Source of the DNA: Nocardioides litoris
GTDB lineage: Bacteria; Actinomycetota; Actinomycetes; Propionibacteriales; Nocardioidaceae
Assembly: GCF_006346315.1 (NCBI RefSeq)
Contig: NZ_VDMR01000001.1
Span: forward strand, 744,001-808,000
DNA length: 64,000 bases
Direction of reading: 5' to 3'
Part shown: positions 33,882 through 41,671 of the stretch, piece after piece
Numbering within the stretch: the first letter of the stretch is position 1
Layout: each line of letters begins with the position of its first letter
Notes under the pieces: model-generated
The model's database searches: none
Seen by the model: only the letters and a program-made list of their open reading frames with translations
What the model was told of the DNA's origin: nothing
Made by a program: the position numbers and the translations under genes

Positions 33882-36034
33882 GCCGCCTCGAACCGATCGG
33901 GGGCACCTCCCGCGGCGCCCTGCGCCTGGTGGTGATCCAGGCGCTGGTGTTCTCGCTGTTCGCCACGCTGTTCGTGCGCCTGTACTACCTCCAGGTCGTC
34001 AGCGGCGACGAGTACCAGGGCCGGGCCAGCGCGCAGTCGCTGCGCGAGATCGTCGTGCAGCCGACCCGTGGGCTCATCGTCGACGACCAGGGCCGACCGC
34101 TGGTCACCAACCGGCTGACCTGGGTCGTCGCGCTCGACCGCACCGTGCTCGGCAAGCTCGACCCCGAGGACCGCACCCGGCTGGTGCGCCGCGTCGGGCG
34201 GGTCGTCGACGTCAAGCCGGCCCGGCTGGAGAAGAAGCTGGTGACCTGCGGCGACGAGGGTGCCGAGCCCGGCGTGTGCTGGAACGGGTCGCCGTACCAG
34301 CCCGTGCCGGTGGCCCAGGACCTCACCCGCGCCCAGGCCCAGCGCCTCAGCGAGCAGCCGGAGGACTTCCCCGGCGTGGTCGTCGAGCAGCAGAGCGTGC
34401 GCGCCTACCCGCAGCCGTTCGGGGTCAACGCCGCGCACCTGCTCGGCTACCTCAGCCCGATCACCGAGGACGAGCTCGGTAGCGCCGAGGAGGCCGGCGA
34501 CCTGTCGGTCAACGGTGCCTCGGTCGTCGGCCGCGCCGGCGTCGAGCAGGAGTACGACCAGTGGCTGCGCGGCATGCCGGGCTACCAGCAGGTCGAGGTC
34601 GACTCGATGGGCCGGGTCATGGGGGACCAGTCCCGCGTCGACGCCCAGCCCGGCGACACCCTCGTCACCTCCATCGACGCCAAGGTCCAGGGCGTCGTCG
34701 AGCAGCAGCTGGCTGACGCGATCACCACCGCGCGCGGCACCTTCGACAAGGTGACCGGGCGCAACTACGTCGCCGACTCCGGCGCCGCGGTCGTCCTCGA
34801 GGCGAAGACGGGCCGGGTCGTGGCGATGGCCAGCCAGCCGACGTACGACCCGGGCGTGTGGGTCGGCGGCATCACCAAGAAGCAGCTGGCCGCGCTCTAC
34901 TCCGACGACGCCGGTACGCCGCTGCTCGGCCGGGCCTCGCAGGGCCAGTTCGCGCCGGGCTCGACCTGGAAGCCGTTCATGACCGCGGGCGCGCTGACCC
35001 ACGGCTACTCCACCGACACCGCGCTGCCGTGCAGCTCGTCGTTCCAGGTCGGCAACCGTGCCTTCCACAACCACGAGTCCGCCGCCGCCGGGATCATCTC
35101 CTTCGCCGAGGCGTTGGAGATCTCCTGCAACACCTTCTTCTACCGGGTCGGGTTCGACTACTGGCAGCAGTACGGCTCCGACGCCGACGACGTCGACGCC
35201 AAGGACCCGCTGGTCGAGGAGGCCAAGACCTTCGGCTTCGGCCAGGAGACCGGCATCGACATCCCCGGCGAGGCGTCGGGCCGGATCGCCGACCGCCGCT
35301 GGAAGAAGGCCTACTACGACTCGATGAAGGACTACTACTGCGGCATCAGCGCCAAGCCGCAGAGCGACCCGGCCAACGAGGGCACCAGCGACTTCGTCTA
35401 CAAGTTCGCCCGCGAGTTCTGCATCGAGGGCTGGAAGTACAAGGTCACCGACGCGGTCAACTTCTCCATCGGCCAGGGCGACACCATCGTCACCCCGCTC
35501 CAGCTGGCCCGGGCCTACGGCGCCCTGGCCAACGGCGGCACGCTGTACGCCCCCCGCGTGGCCAAGGCGGTCGTGGCCGCCGACGGCACCGTCGTGCGTC
35601 GCATCGCGCCGAAGAAGACCGGCCACGTCGAGCTGCCCGACCACGTCGTCGGCTACATCGACGAGGCCCTGCGCGGGGTCTCGCGCGAGGGCACGATGGC
35701 CTGGCGGATGGGCGGGTTCCCGCTCGACGAGGTGCCGATCCGCTCCAAGACCGGCTCGGCCGAGGTCTACGGCAAGCAGTCGACCTCGTGGGTGGCGTCG
35801 TACTCCGACGACTACGTCGTGGTGATGATGGTCAGCCAGGGCGGCACCGGCTCGGGCACCTCGGGCCCGGGCATCCGCAAGATCTGGGAGGCGCTGTACG
35901 GCGTCGACGGGGAGACCGTCGACCCGAAGCGCGCCGCCGTGCCGGGCGTCGTACCGCCGAGCGCGCTCCCGCTGTTCCGCGCCGACGGCACCATCCTGCC
36001 GCCGGCCACGCCCGCCCGCCGCGAGGAGGACTGA
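33878..36034 (+). CDS. mrdA: Penicillin-binding protein 2 (class B transpeptidase of the elongasome)
   Basis: 718 residues from the ATG at 33878. N-terminal membrane anchor (LVVIQALVFSLFATLFVRLY), dimerisation domain with REIVVQPTRGLIVDDQGRPL, and a transpeptidase domain with the three active-site motifs: SxxK as APGSTWKPFM, SxN as EISCNTFFYR and KTG as IRSKTGSAEVYG. It cross-links nascent peptidoglycan made by RodA. A roughly 60-residue insertion before the KTG motif (YYDSMKDYYCGISAKPQSDP) contains Cys residues. Followed after one base by rodA. Confidence 0.95.
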   Translation: MSRLEPIGGTSRGALRLVVIQALVFSLFATLFVRLYYLQVVSGDEYQGRASAQSLREIVVQPTRGLIVDDQGRPLVTNRLTWVVALDRTVLGKLDPEDRTRLVRRVGRVVDVKPARLEKKLVTCGDEGAEPGVCWNGSPYQPVPVAQDLTRAQAQRLSEQPEDFPGVVVEQQSVRAYPQPFGVNAAHLLGYLSPITEDELGSAEEAGDLSVNGASVVGRAGVEQEYDQWLRGMPGYQQVEVDSMGRVMGDQSRVDAQPGDTLVTSIDAKVQGVVEQQLADAITTARGTFDKVTGRNYVADSGAAVVLEAKTGRVVAMASQPTYDPGVWVGGITKKQLAALYSDDAGTPLLGRASQGQFAPGSTWKPFMTAGALTHGYSTDTALPCSSSFQVGNRAFHNHESAAAGIISFAEALEISCNTFFYRVGFDYWQQYGSDADDVDAKDPLVEEAKTFGFGQETGIDIPGEASGRIADRRWKKAYYDSMKDYYCGISAKPQSDPANEGTSDFVYKFAREFCIEGWKYKVTDAVNFSIGQGDTIVTPLQLARAYGALANGGTLYAPRVAKAVVAADGTVVRRIAPKKTGHVELPDHVVGYIDEALRGVSREGTMAWRMGGFPLDEVPIRSKTGSAEVYGKQSTSWVASYSDDYVVVMMVSQGGTGSGTSGPGIRKIWEALYGVDGETVDPKRAAVPGVVPPSALPLFRADGTILPPATPARREED

Positions 36035-36035
36035 G

Positions 36036-37220
36036 ATGAGCCGCGCCGCCCTGGCCAAGGTGTCCGGACCCGACCGCCTGCTCGTGCTCGCCGTCCTCGG
36101 GCTGTCGGTGATCGGCTGCCTGCTCGTCTGGTCGGCCACCAGCACCCGCGACGACCTCACCGGCGGCGACCCGCGTGCCTTCCTGGAGAAGCAGGTCCTC
36201 AACGTCGCCATCGGGCTCGCCCTGCTGGCCACGGTGGTGCTGACCGACCACCGGTGGGTGCGGATCGTCGCGCCCCTGGTCTACCTCGCCTCCATCGGCG
36301 GGCTCGTGCTGGTGTTGACCATGGGCTCGGTCGTCAACGGCTCGCGGTCGTGGCTGATGTTCGGCGGCCTGTCCGTGCAGCCCTCGGAGTTCGCCAAGCT
36401 GGCGGTCGTCATCGGGATGGCGCTGGTGGTGGCCGAACGGGCCGAGAACCGCCGGCTGCGCAGCTCGCGCGGGGCCACCGGCGGCGACGTCGCACTCATG
36501 CTCCTCATCGCCGTCGTCCCGGCCGGGTTGATCCTGGCCCAGCCCGACCTCGGCACCATGCTCGTGCTCAGCGCCACCGTGGCCGGGGTGCTGGCCGCCT
36601 CCGGCGCCGACCGGCGCTGGCTGGCCCTGCTGGGCGTCGGCGCGGTCGGGGCCGCGGTGGCCGCGGTGGCCGGCGGGCTGCTGAAGGAGTACCAGGTCGA
36701 CCGGTTCCTCGCCTTCACCGACCCGACCCTCGACCCGCGCGGCGCCGGCTACAACGTCGAGCAGGCCCGGATCGCGGTCGGCAACGGCGGCTTCTTCGGC
36801 CAGGGCCTCTTCGACGGCTCCCAGACCCGGTCGGGTTTCGTGCCCGAGCAGCACACCGACTTCGTCTTCACCGTCGCCGGCGAGGAGCTCGGCCTGCTCG
36901 GCGCCGGCGTCATCATCGCCCTGCTCGGCGTCGTGCTGTGGCGGGCGCTGCGCATCGCCGCCCGCACCGACGACCTCTTCGGCCGCGTCGCGGCCTCGGG
37001 CATCGCCTGCTGGTTCGGCTTCCAGGCCTTCCAGAACATCGGCATGTGCCTGGGCATCATGCCCGTCACCGGCGTCCCGCTGCCCTTCGTGTCCTACGGC
37101 GGCAGCTCGATGTTCGCCTCGATGCTGGCCGTCGGGCTGCTGCTCAACATCTCCCGCCGCGCCGCCGAGGCCCCCGCCGCCCGCCTCCAGCCCACCTCCC
37201 GCGTCCTCGTCCGCACCTGA
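36036..37220 (+). CDS. rodA: SEDS peptidoglycan glycosyltransferase RodA
   Basis: 394 residues, about ten membrane segments. SEDS signatures: LSVQPSEFAKLAVVIGMAL, LAQPDLGTMLVLSATV, the large extracellular loop GNGGFFGQGLFDGSQTRSGF with PEQHTDFVFTVAGEELG, and VTGVPLPFVSYGGSSMFASM. It polymerises lipid II into glycan strands in partnership with PBP2. Last gene of the mre operon; a 100-bp palindromic repeat follows and probably ends transcription. Confidence 0.96.
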   Translation: MSRAALAKVSGPDRLLVLAVLGLSVIGCLLVWSATSTRDDLTGGDPRAFLEKQVLNVAIGLALLATVVLTDHRWVRIVAPLVYLASIGGLVLVLTMGSVVNGSRSWLMFGGLSVQPSEFAKLAVVIGMALVVAERAENRRLRSSRGATGGDVALMLLIAVVPAGLILAQPDLGTMLVLSATVAGVLAASGADRRWLALLGVGAVGAAVAAVAGGLLKEYQVDRFLAFTDPTLDPRGAGYNVEQARIAVGNGGFFGQGLFDGSQTRSGFVPEQHTDFVFTVAGEELGLLGAGVIIALLGVVLWRALRIAARTDDLFGRVAASGIACWFGFQAFQNIGMCLGIMPVTGVPLPFVSYGGSSMFASMLAVGLLLNISRRAAEAPAARLQPTSRVLVRT

Positions 37221-37239
37221 CCCGGACCGCCCTGCGGCC

Positions 37240-37339
37240 GGTGGCCTCGAGACAGGCGCCAGGGCGCCTTCCTCGACCACCGTGGGTCGAGCGACCACAC
37301 GGTGGTCGAGGAAGGACGAAGTCCTGTCTCGAGACCACC
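37240..37339. repeat. 100-bp cruciform repeat downstream of rodA
   Basis: Two outer arms, GGTGGCCTCGAGACAGG and CCTGTCTCGAGACCACC, pair with one mismatch; two inner arms, CCTTCCTCGACCACCGT and ACGGTGGTCGAGGAAGG, pair perfectly; a short stem GGTCG-AG-CGACC lies at the centre. The arms are interrupted by unequal 10- and 7-base segments. The form suggests a REP/MITE-like element that also works as a terminator for the mre operon. Confidence 0.75.
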
Positions 37340-37433
37340 ATCCGTGCCCGGACCAACCCCGGGGCGACGCTCTCCGTCCGGGTGTGACGGACCGCAATCT
37401 GGATTCGTTTGGTCCACTTAGGGGGTGGCCGGG

Positions 37434-37439
37434 CACAAT
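37434..37439 (+). promoter_or_regulatory. -10-like hexamer CACAAT before the copper operon
   Basis: CACAAT, 7 bases, then GTG at 37447. The geometry favours GTG over the overlapping ATG at 37438. Confidence 0.4.
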
Positions 37440-37446
37440 GGCCTGC

Positions 37447-38019
37447 GTGGTGACGCTGCGAGTGCTGCCGCGACGGGGGACCACCCGCCGCGCGCTGCTC
37501 GCGACCGTCGAGGTCACCGGCGTCCTCGCCCTCGGCCACGTGCTGGCCGGCGGGTCGCTGCCGTCCCTCCCGTGGCTGGGCCTGATGGCCGCCGCGGTCC
37601 TCGGCGCCGGGCTGCTCGTGCTGCACGGCCGGGTGCGCCCGGCCGTCGCCGTGCCCGCGCTCGTCGGCACCCAGCTGCTGCTGCACGCGTGGCTGACCGC
37701 GCTCACCCCGGCCGCTGACCCCATGGCCTCGATGCAGGCCTCGATGCAGGGAGCGGGCCACGAGGCCCACGTCCACGCCGCGCTCGACCCCGCGATGCTC
37801 GCGGTCCACGTGGCCGGCGGCCTGCTGTGCGCCGTGCTGTGGGAGCTGCGGGCCCGCGCGGCCGAGGTCGTCGTGGGCTGGGTCCGCCAGCCCCTCCCGC
37901 CCGTCCCCGCCGTACGCCGCCCGGTCGCCCCGGCCGCGGCGCCCGCCGCCCTGGTCAGCCGGGTGCTGGCCTCCGCCGCGCCCCGTCGTGGCCCGCCGGC
38001 GGGCTGCTCCGCCGCCTGA
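37447..38019 (+). CDS. Four-segment membrane protein at the head of a copper operon
   Basis: 190 residues from GTG 37447 (ATG 37438 would add three). Hydrophobic segments ALLATVEVTGVLALGHVLAG, LPWLGLMAAAVLGAGLLVLH, AVAVPALVGTQLLLHAWLTA and MLAVHVAGGLLCAVLWELRA. The loop between the last two carries Met and His (MASMQASMQGAGHEAHVHAA), residues that bind copper. The C-terminus is Pro/Ala/Arg-rich. Position directly upstream of ycnI and copC-copD genes suggests a role in copper uptake or sensing at the membrane. Family not recognised. Confidence 0.78.
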   Translation: MVTLRVLPRRGTTRRALLATVEVTGVLALGHVLAGGSLPSLPWLGLMAAAVLGAGLLVLHGRVRPAVAVPALVGTQLLLHAWLTALTPAADPMASMQASMQGAGHEAHVHAALDPAMLAVHVAGGLLCAVLWELRARAAEVVVGWVRQPLPPVPAVRRPVAPAAAPAALVSRVLASAAPRRGPPAGCSAA

Positions 38020-38038
38020 CCCTCCGGTTGCCGGACCC

Positions 38039-38064
38039 GTCAGGCGCGTCCCGCCACGCCTGAC
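38039..38064 (+). repeat. Hairpin between the copper-operon membrane gene and ycnI
   Basis: GTCAGGCG (38039-38046) and CGCCTGAC (38057-38064) form an 8-bp perfect stem with a 10-base loop, 20 bases after the stop codon. Could attenuate read-through or bind a regulator. Confidence 0.45.
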
Positions 38065-38097
38065 CACGGATCCACCGACCCCAGAACGGGAACCACC

Positions 38098-38868
38098 ATG
38101 TCTCGACGCACCATCGCGCGCCTCGGCGCGTCCGCCGGCGCCGCCGGCCTCCTCGCCCTCTCGATCGCCGCCCCGGCCTCGGCCCACGTCACCGTGTCGC
38201 CGTCGACCACCGCCGCCGGTGCCTACACCGTGCTGACCTTCAGCAACGGCCACGGCTGCGAGGGCTCGCCCACCACGAAGATCACCATCTCGGTCCCCGA
38301 GGGCATCAACGCCGCCGTCCCGACCCGGCAGCCCTTCTACGACGTCACCAAGCAGATGGAGCAGCTCGACCCGCCCGTCTCCGACGGCCACGGCGGCGAG
38401 CTGACCGAGCGCGTCGACACCGTCACCTACACCGCCAAGACCGCGCTGCCCGACGGCTACCGCGACGCCTTCGAGGTGCAGGTGCAGATCCCCGAGGACG
38501 CCGAGGGCGCAGACCTGGCCTTCCCGGTGATCCAGACCTGCCAGCAGGGCGAGACCGCCTGGACCGAGATCCCGGCCGAGGGCCAGTCGGCCGACGACCT
38601 CGACAGCCCGGCGCCGGCGTTCCTGGTGACCGCGGCCGACGGCGAGGGCGGTCACTCCGACGAGGAGTCGACCACCACCGACGAGTCCGGCGAGGAGGTC
38701 AGCACCGAGACCGGCTCCAACGCGATCGCCGACACCGGTGCGGACACCCAGGAGGCCGCGGCCTCCGACGGCGGCGGCAACGCGCTGGGCATCACGGGCG
38801 TCGTCGTCGGCGTCCTCGGCCTCGCCGTGGCCGGCGTGGCGCTCGCGCGCACCCGCCGTACCTCCTGA
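38098..38868 (+). CDS. YcnI-like DUF1775 copper-binding protein
   Basis: 256 residues. Signal peptide (SRRTIARLGASAGAAGLLAL) with cleavage after PASA so that the mature protein begins His-Val-Thr-Val-Ser, the exposed N-terminal His that ligates copper in YcnI. The DUF1775 core includes VLTFSNGHGCEGSPTTKITI and FPVIQTCQQGETAWTEIP. An acidic Ser/Thr stalk (SDEESTTTDESGEEVSTETG) and a C-terminal membrane helix with basic tail anchor it. Encoded before a CopC-CopD fusion, forming a periplasmic copper relay. Confidence 0.92.
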   Translation: MSRRTIARLGASAGAAGLLALSIAAPASAHVTVSPSTTAAGAYTVLTFSNGHGCEGSPTTKITISVPEGINAAVPTRQPFYDVTKQMEQLDPPVSDGHGGELTERVDTVTYTAKTALPDGYRDAFEVQVQIPEDAEGADLAFPVIQTCQQGETAWTEIPAEGQSADDLDSPAPAFLVTAADGEGGHSDEESTTTDESGEEVSTETGSNAIADTGADTQEAAASDGGGNALGITGVVVGVLGLAVAGVALARTRRTS

Positions 38869-38894
38869 CCTCCCTGCCGAGCGTCATCACCGCC

Positions 38895-40586
38895 GTGCGC
38901 CGCGTCCTCGCGGCCCTGCTGCTCGCCGTCCTCACCGCGCTCGTCGTGGTGGGGACGGCGGGCCCGGCGTCCGCGCACGCCACCCTCGTCGACAGCGACC
39001 CCGCCGAGGGCGAGGTGCTCGACGCCGTGCCCGACGTCGTCACCTTCACCTTCGACGAGCCCGTCTCGCTGCCGGCCTCGGCGGTGCAGGTCTTCGACGC
39101 CGCCGGCGAGCCGGTCGAGGCCGAGGCCGCCGCCCGCGACACGACCGTCACGGCCGACCTGCCCGACGACCTCCCCGACGGCAGCTACGTCGTCGTCTGG
39201 CGGGCCATCTCGGCCGACGCCCACCCCATCGCGGGCTCGCTGACCTTCGCCATCGGCGCGCCGAGCCCCGAGGTCGCCGCGCCCCAGCTGCCCGACACCG
39301 ACCCCGCCGACGTACGCCGCGCGCTCAGCGTCGCCCAGGGCCTCGGCTACGCGGGGCTGCTGCTGGCGGGCGGCCTGGTGCTGTTCGTCGCCTGGACCCT
39401 GCGGGGGGTCCGCGTCGACGACGACCGCCGCGGGCGGCTCCTGCGGGTGGCCTGGGTCGGCACGGGCGTCGCGCTCGTCGCCGGCGTGGCCGGCATCCCG
39501 CTCTCCGGCGCCTACCAGCAGGGCCTCGGCCTGACCCAGCTCGGCGAGTCGGCCGCGGTCGACCTCGGCCTCGTGGGCGACGACCTGCTCGTGCTGGCCC
39601 TGCAGGCGGTCGGCCTCGTGGCGGCGCTGGTCCTGCTGGCCCGCCCGCGCGGGCCCTGGTGGACGCCGGTCGCGCCCGCCGCGGTCGCGGTCCTCTCGCC
39701 CGCCCTGGTCGGCCACACCCGGGCCATCGAGCCGGTGTGGCTGCTGGTCACCACCGACCTGCTCCACCTGGCCGCCGGCGCGACGTGGTTCGGCGGCCTC
39801 GTCGGGCTCGCGCTCGTGCTGCGCGGCCTCAGCGGCCGCGAGCGCGACGGCGCGCTCGTGCTGAGCCGCTTCTCCGCCGTCGCCGCAGGCCTGCTCGGCG
39901 TGCTCGCCGTGACGGGCACGCTGATGGGCTGGCGCATCCTCGACGGCTGGCGGCCCCTGTTCGAGACCACCTACGGCCGGCTGCTGCTGGTCAAGGTCGG
40001 CATCGCCGCCGTCGTCGCGCTCGTCGCCGGCTGGAACCGCTGGCGGCTGCTGCCCGCGGCCAGTCCCGCCTCCGGTGCCGGGGTCGGCCACGACGCCCGC
40101 CGCGGGGCCGTGCTCAAGGTCGCCACCGCCGTCCGCGTCGAGGCGGTGCTGCTGGTCGGGCTGCTCGGGGTCACCGGGTTCCTGACCAACGAGTCGCCCC
40201 GCGAGGGGCCGACCAACCGGCCGCCGCTGGCCTCGCGAGTCGAGACCGGCGTCCTCGGCGACGGCGCCGGCAGCGGGTCGACCGAGGGTGCCGCGGCCAA
40301 GGTGCTGGCCACCATGCAGCCGCGGACCACCGGACCGACCACGATCACCGTGCAGGTGCAGGACGCCGCCGGCGAGCCGGTCGACGGCTTCGCCGAGCCC
40401 GTGGTCTCGGTCGCCTCCGCCGACGGGGCCACCGACCTGGGTCAGCAGCCGGTGGTCCCCGCAGCGGCGGGTACGTTCGTGGTCGACACCGTGATCCCGG
40501 CGCCCGGCACCTGGGAGGTCCAGGTCAGCCTCCGTGCGTCGGAGTTCGACAACCCCGTCACCATCGTCCGATTCGAGGTGTCCTGA
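38895..40586 (+). CDS. CopC-CopD fusion copper transport protein
   Basis: 563 residues, GTG start. A signal peptide ending PASAHATLVDSDPAEGEV exposes the CopC copper site (mature N-terminal His, with further His at ISADAHPIAGSLTFAIG). Eight membrane segments of CopD follow (residues ~150-440; for example LGYAGLLLAGGLVLFVAWTL, TDLLHLAAGATWFGGLVGLA with conserved His, GRLLLVKVGIAAVVALVAGW). The last ~120 residues form a soluble exported beta domain (TGPTTITVQVQDAAGEPVDG). The fusion binds copper outside and moves it across the membrane. Two bases separate it from the lipoprotein gene. Confidence 0.93.
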   Translation: MRRVLAALLLAVLTALVVVGTAGPASAHATLVDSDPAEGEVLDAVPDVVTFTFDEPVSLPASAVQVFDAAGEPVEAEAAARDTTVTADLPDDLPDGSYVVVWRAISADAHPIAGSLTFAIGAPSPEVAAPQLPDTDPADVRRALSVAQGLGYAGLLLAGGLVLFVAWTLRGVRVDDDRRGRLLRVAWVGTGVALVAGVAGIPLSGAYQQGLGLTQLGESAAVDLGLVGDDLLVLALQAVGLVAALVLLARPRGPWWTPVAPAAVAVLSPALVGHTRAIEPVWLLVTTDLLHLAAGATWFGGLVGLALVLRGLSGRERDGALVLSRFSAVAAGLLGVLAVTGTLMGWRILDGWRPLFETTYGRLLLVKVGIAAVVALVAGWNRWRLLPAASPASGAGVGHDARRGAVLKVATAVRVEAVLLVGLLGVTGFLTNESPREGPTNRPPLASRVETGVLGDGAGSGSTEGAAAKVLATMQPRTTGPTTITVQVQDAAGEPVDGFAEPVVSVASADGATDLGQQPVVPAAAGTFVVDTVIPAPGTWEVQVSLRASEFDNPVTIVRFEVS

Positions 40587-40587
40587 G

Positions 40588-41457
40588 ATGAGTGCCAAGC
40601 ACGTCGCCGCCGCCCTGCTGCTCGCGCTGGGCCTGTCCGGCCTGGCCGCGTGTGGCGGCGACGACCGTCCCGTCGACCCCGACCGCCAGGTGCTCAGCCC
40701 CGGCGACGGCGCGCCGCACACGCACGCGACGTACATCGGCGACGGCACGACCTCCGACGCCGGCGGCTACCGGATGACCGACCTGCGGTTCCCGACGGCC
40801 TCCCGCGAGCCCGCCGACCTGTCGTTCACGATCGTCGACTCGGCGGGGCAGCCCGTGACGTCGTACCAGGAGGAGCAGACCAAGCTCATCCACCTGTACG
40901 TCGTGCGCGACGACCTCAGCGACTTCCGGCACCTGCACCCGACCCTGGCCGACGACGGCACCTGGACGGCACGGGTCGACCTGACCGACCCCGGCACCTA
41001 CCGGGTCGTGGCCGAGATGGTGCCCGACGACGCGGGCAACCCCGACGGCGACCACGTCGTGCTCGGCGTGCGTGCGCGGGTCGAGGGCCAGGCGCCGCCG
41101 CCGGCCGAGGAGCCCGAGCGCGTCGGCACCGACGGGATGGTCACGATCGAGGCGCCGCCGACGCTGCCCGCGGGGGAGGACACCCAGTTCACGCTGACCG
41201 TCTCCGACGGCGCGCAGGGCGTGCTCAACCTCGGCACCTACCTCGGCTCCTACGCCCACCTGACCGGCTTCGACGTCGCCACCGGCGCCTTCGTGCACGC
41301 CCACCCGCTCGGCACGCCGACCGTGACCGACGAGGGCAGCGAGCTGACCTTCCACACCTCGCTCGGCACCCCCGGCACCTACCGGTTCTTCGTGCAGGTG
41401 CGGGTCGACGGGTTCGTGCACCAGGTGCCGCTGCAGACCGAGGTCGGCGCGGTCTGA
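40588..41457 (+). CDS. Exported His-rich lipoprotein of the copper operon
   Basis: 289 residues. Lipoprotein signal with lipobox LSGLAAC (Cys about residue 22). The mature part contains two beta-sandwich repeats with His pairs: TKLIHLYVVRDDLSDFRHLH, PTLADDG, and later FDVATGAFVHAHPLGTP and DGFVHQVPLQTEV. The two HxH clusters could bind copper. The start ATG is 2 bases after the copC-copD stop. Likely a surface copper chaperone or sink; no named family recognised with confidence. Confidence 0.8.
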   Translation: MSAKHVAAALLLALGLSGLAACGGDDRPVDPDRQVLSPGDGAPHTHATYIGDGTTSDAGGYRMTDLRFPTASREPADLSFTIVDSAGQPVTSYQEEQTKLIHLYVVRDDLSDFRHLHPTLADDGTWTARVDLTDPGTYRVVAEMVPDDAGNPDGDHVVLGVRARVEGQAPPPAEEPERVGTDGMVTIEAPPTLPAGEDTQFTLTVSDGAQGVLNLGTYLGSYAHLTGFDVATGAFVHAHPLGTPTVTDEGSELTFHTSLGTPGTYRFFVQVRVDGFVHQVPLQTEVGAV

Positions 41458-41508
41458 GGGGCGTCCGGCCGGCCGGGGCGGTGAAACCCCGGTCGACCGG
41501 GTGTTCGT

Positions 41509-41584
41509 GCAGCTGGCCAGGGAGTTCCTGCGCTGGACGGGCAGTGCAACGCCTGGCAACCGCGAGAACTCCCTGGCCAGCTGC
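41509..41584. repeat. 19-bp perfect inverted repeat before the Mrp operon
   Basis: GCAGCTGGCCAGGGAGTTC (41509-41527) and GAACTCCCTGGCCAGCTGC (41566-41584) are exact reverse complements around a 38-base loop. It lies in the 214-base gap after the copper operon. It can act as its terminator, but the long loop and internal GCGCTGG/GCCTGG similarity look more like a mobile palindrome or structured RNA. Confidence 0.75.
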
Positions 41585-41653
41585 CCCGCCCGGCCCCGCG
41601 GCCCACCCCCGCAGCCAGCCCTCCACCCACCCCGAGGGCGCCCGCCCGGTCGG

Positions 41654-41659
41654 TAGGCT
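41654..41659 (+). promoter_or_regulatory. -10 hexamer TAGGCT of the Mrp operon
   Basis: TAGGCT lies 12 bases before the TTG at 41672, giving an mRNA with only a few leader bases. No good -35 is visible. Confidence 0.5.
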
Positions 41660-41671
41660 GAGGGCGCGACG

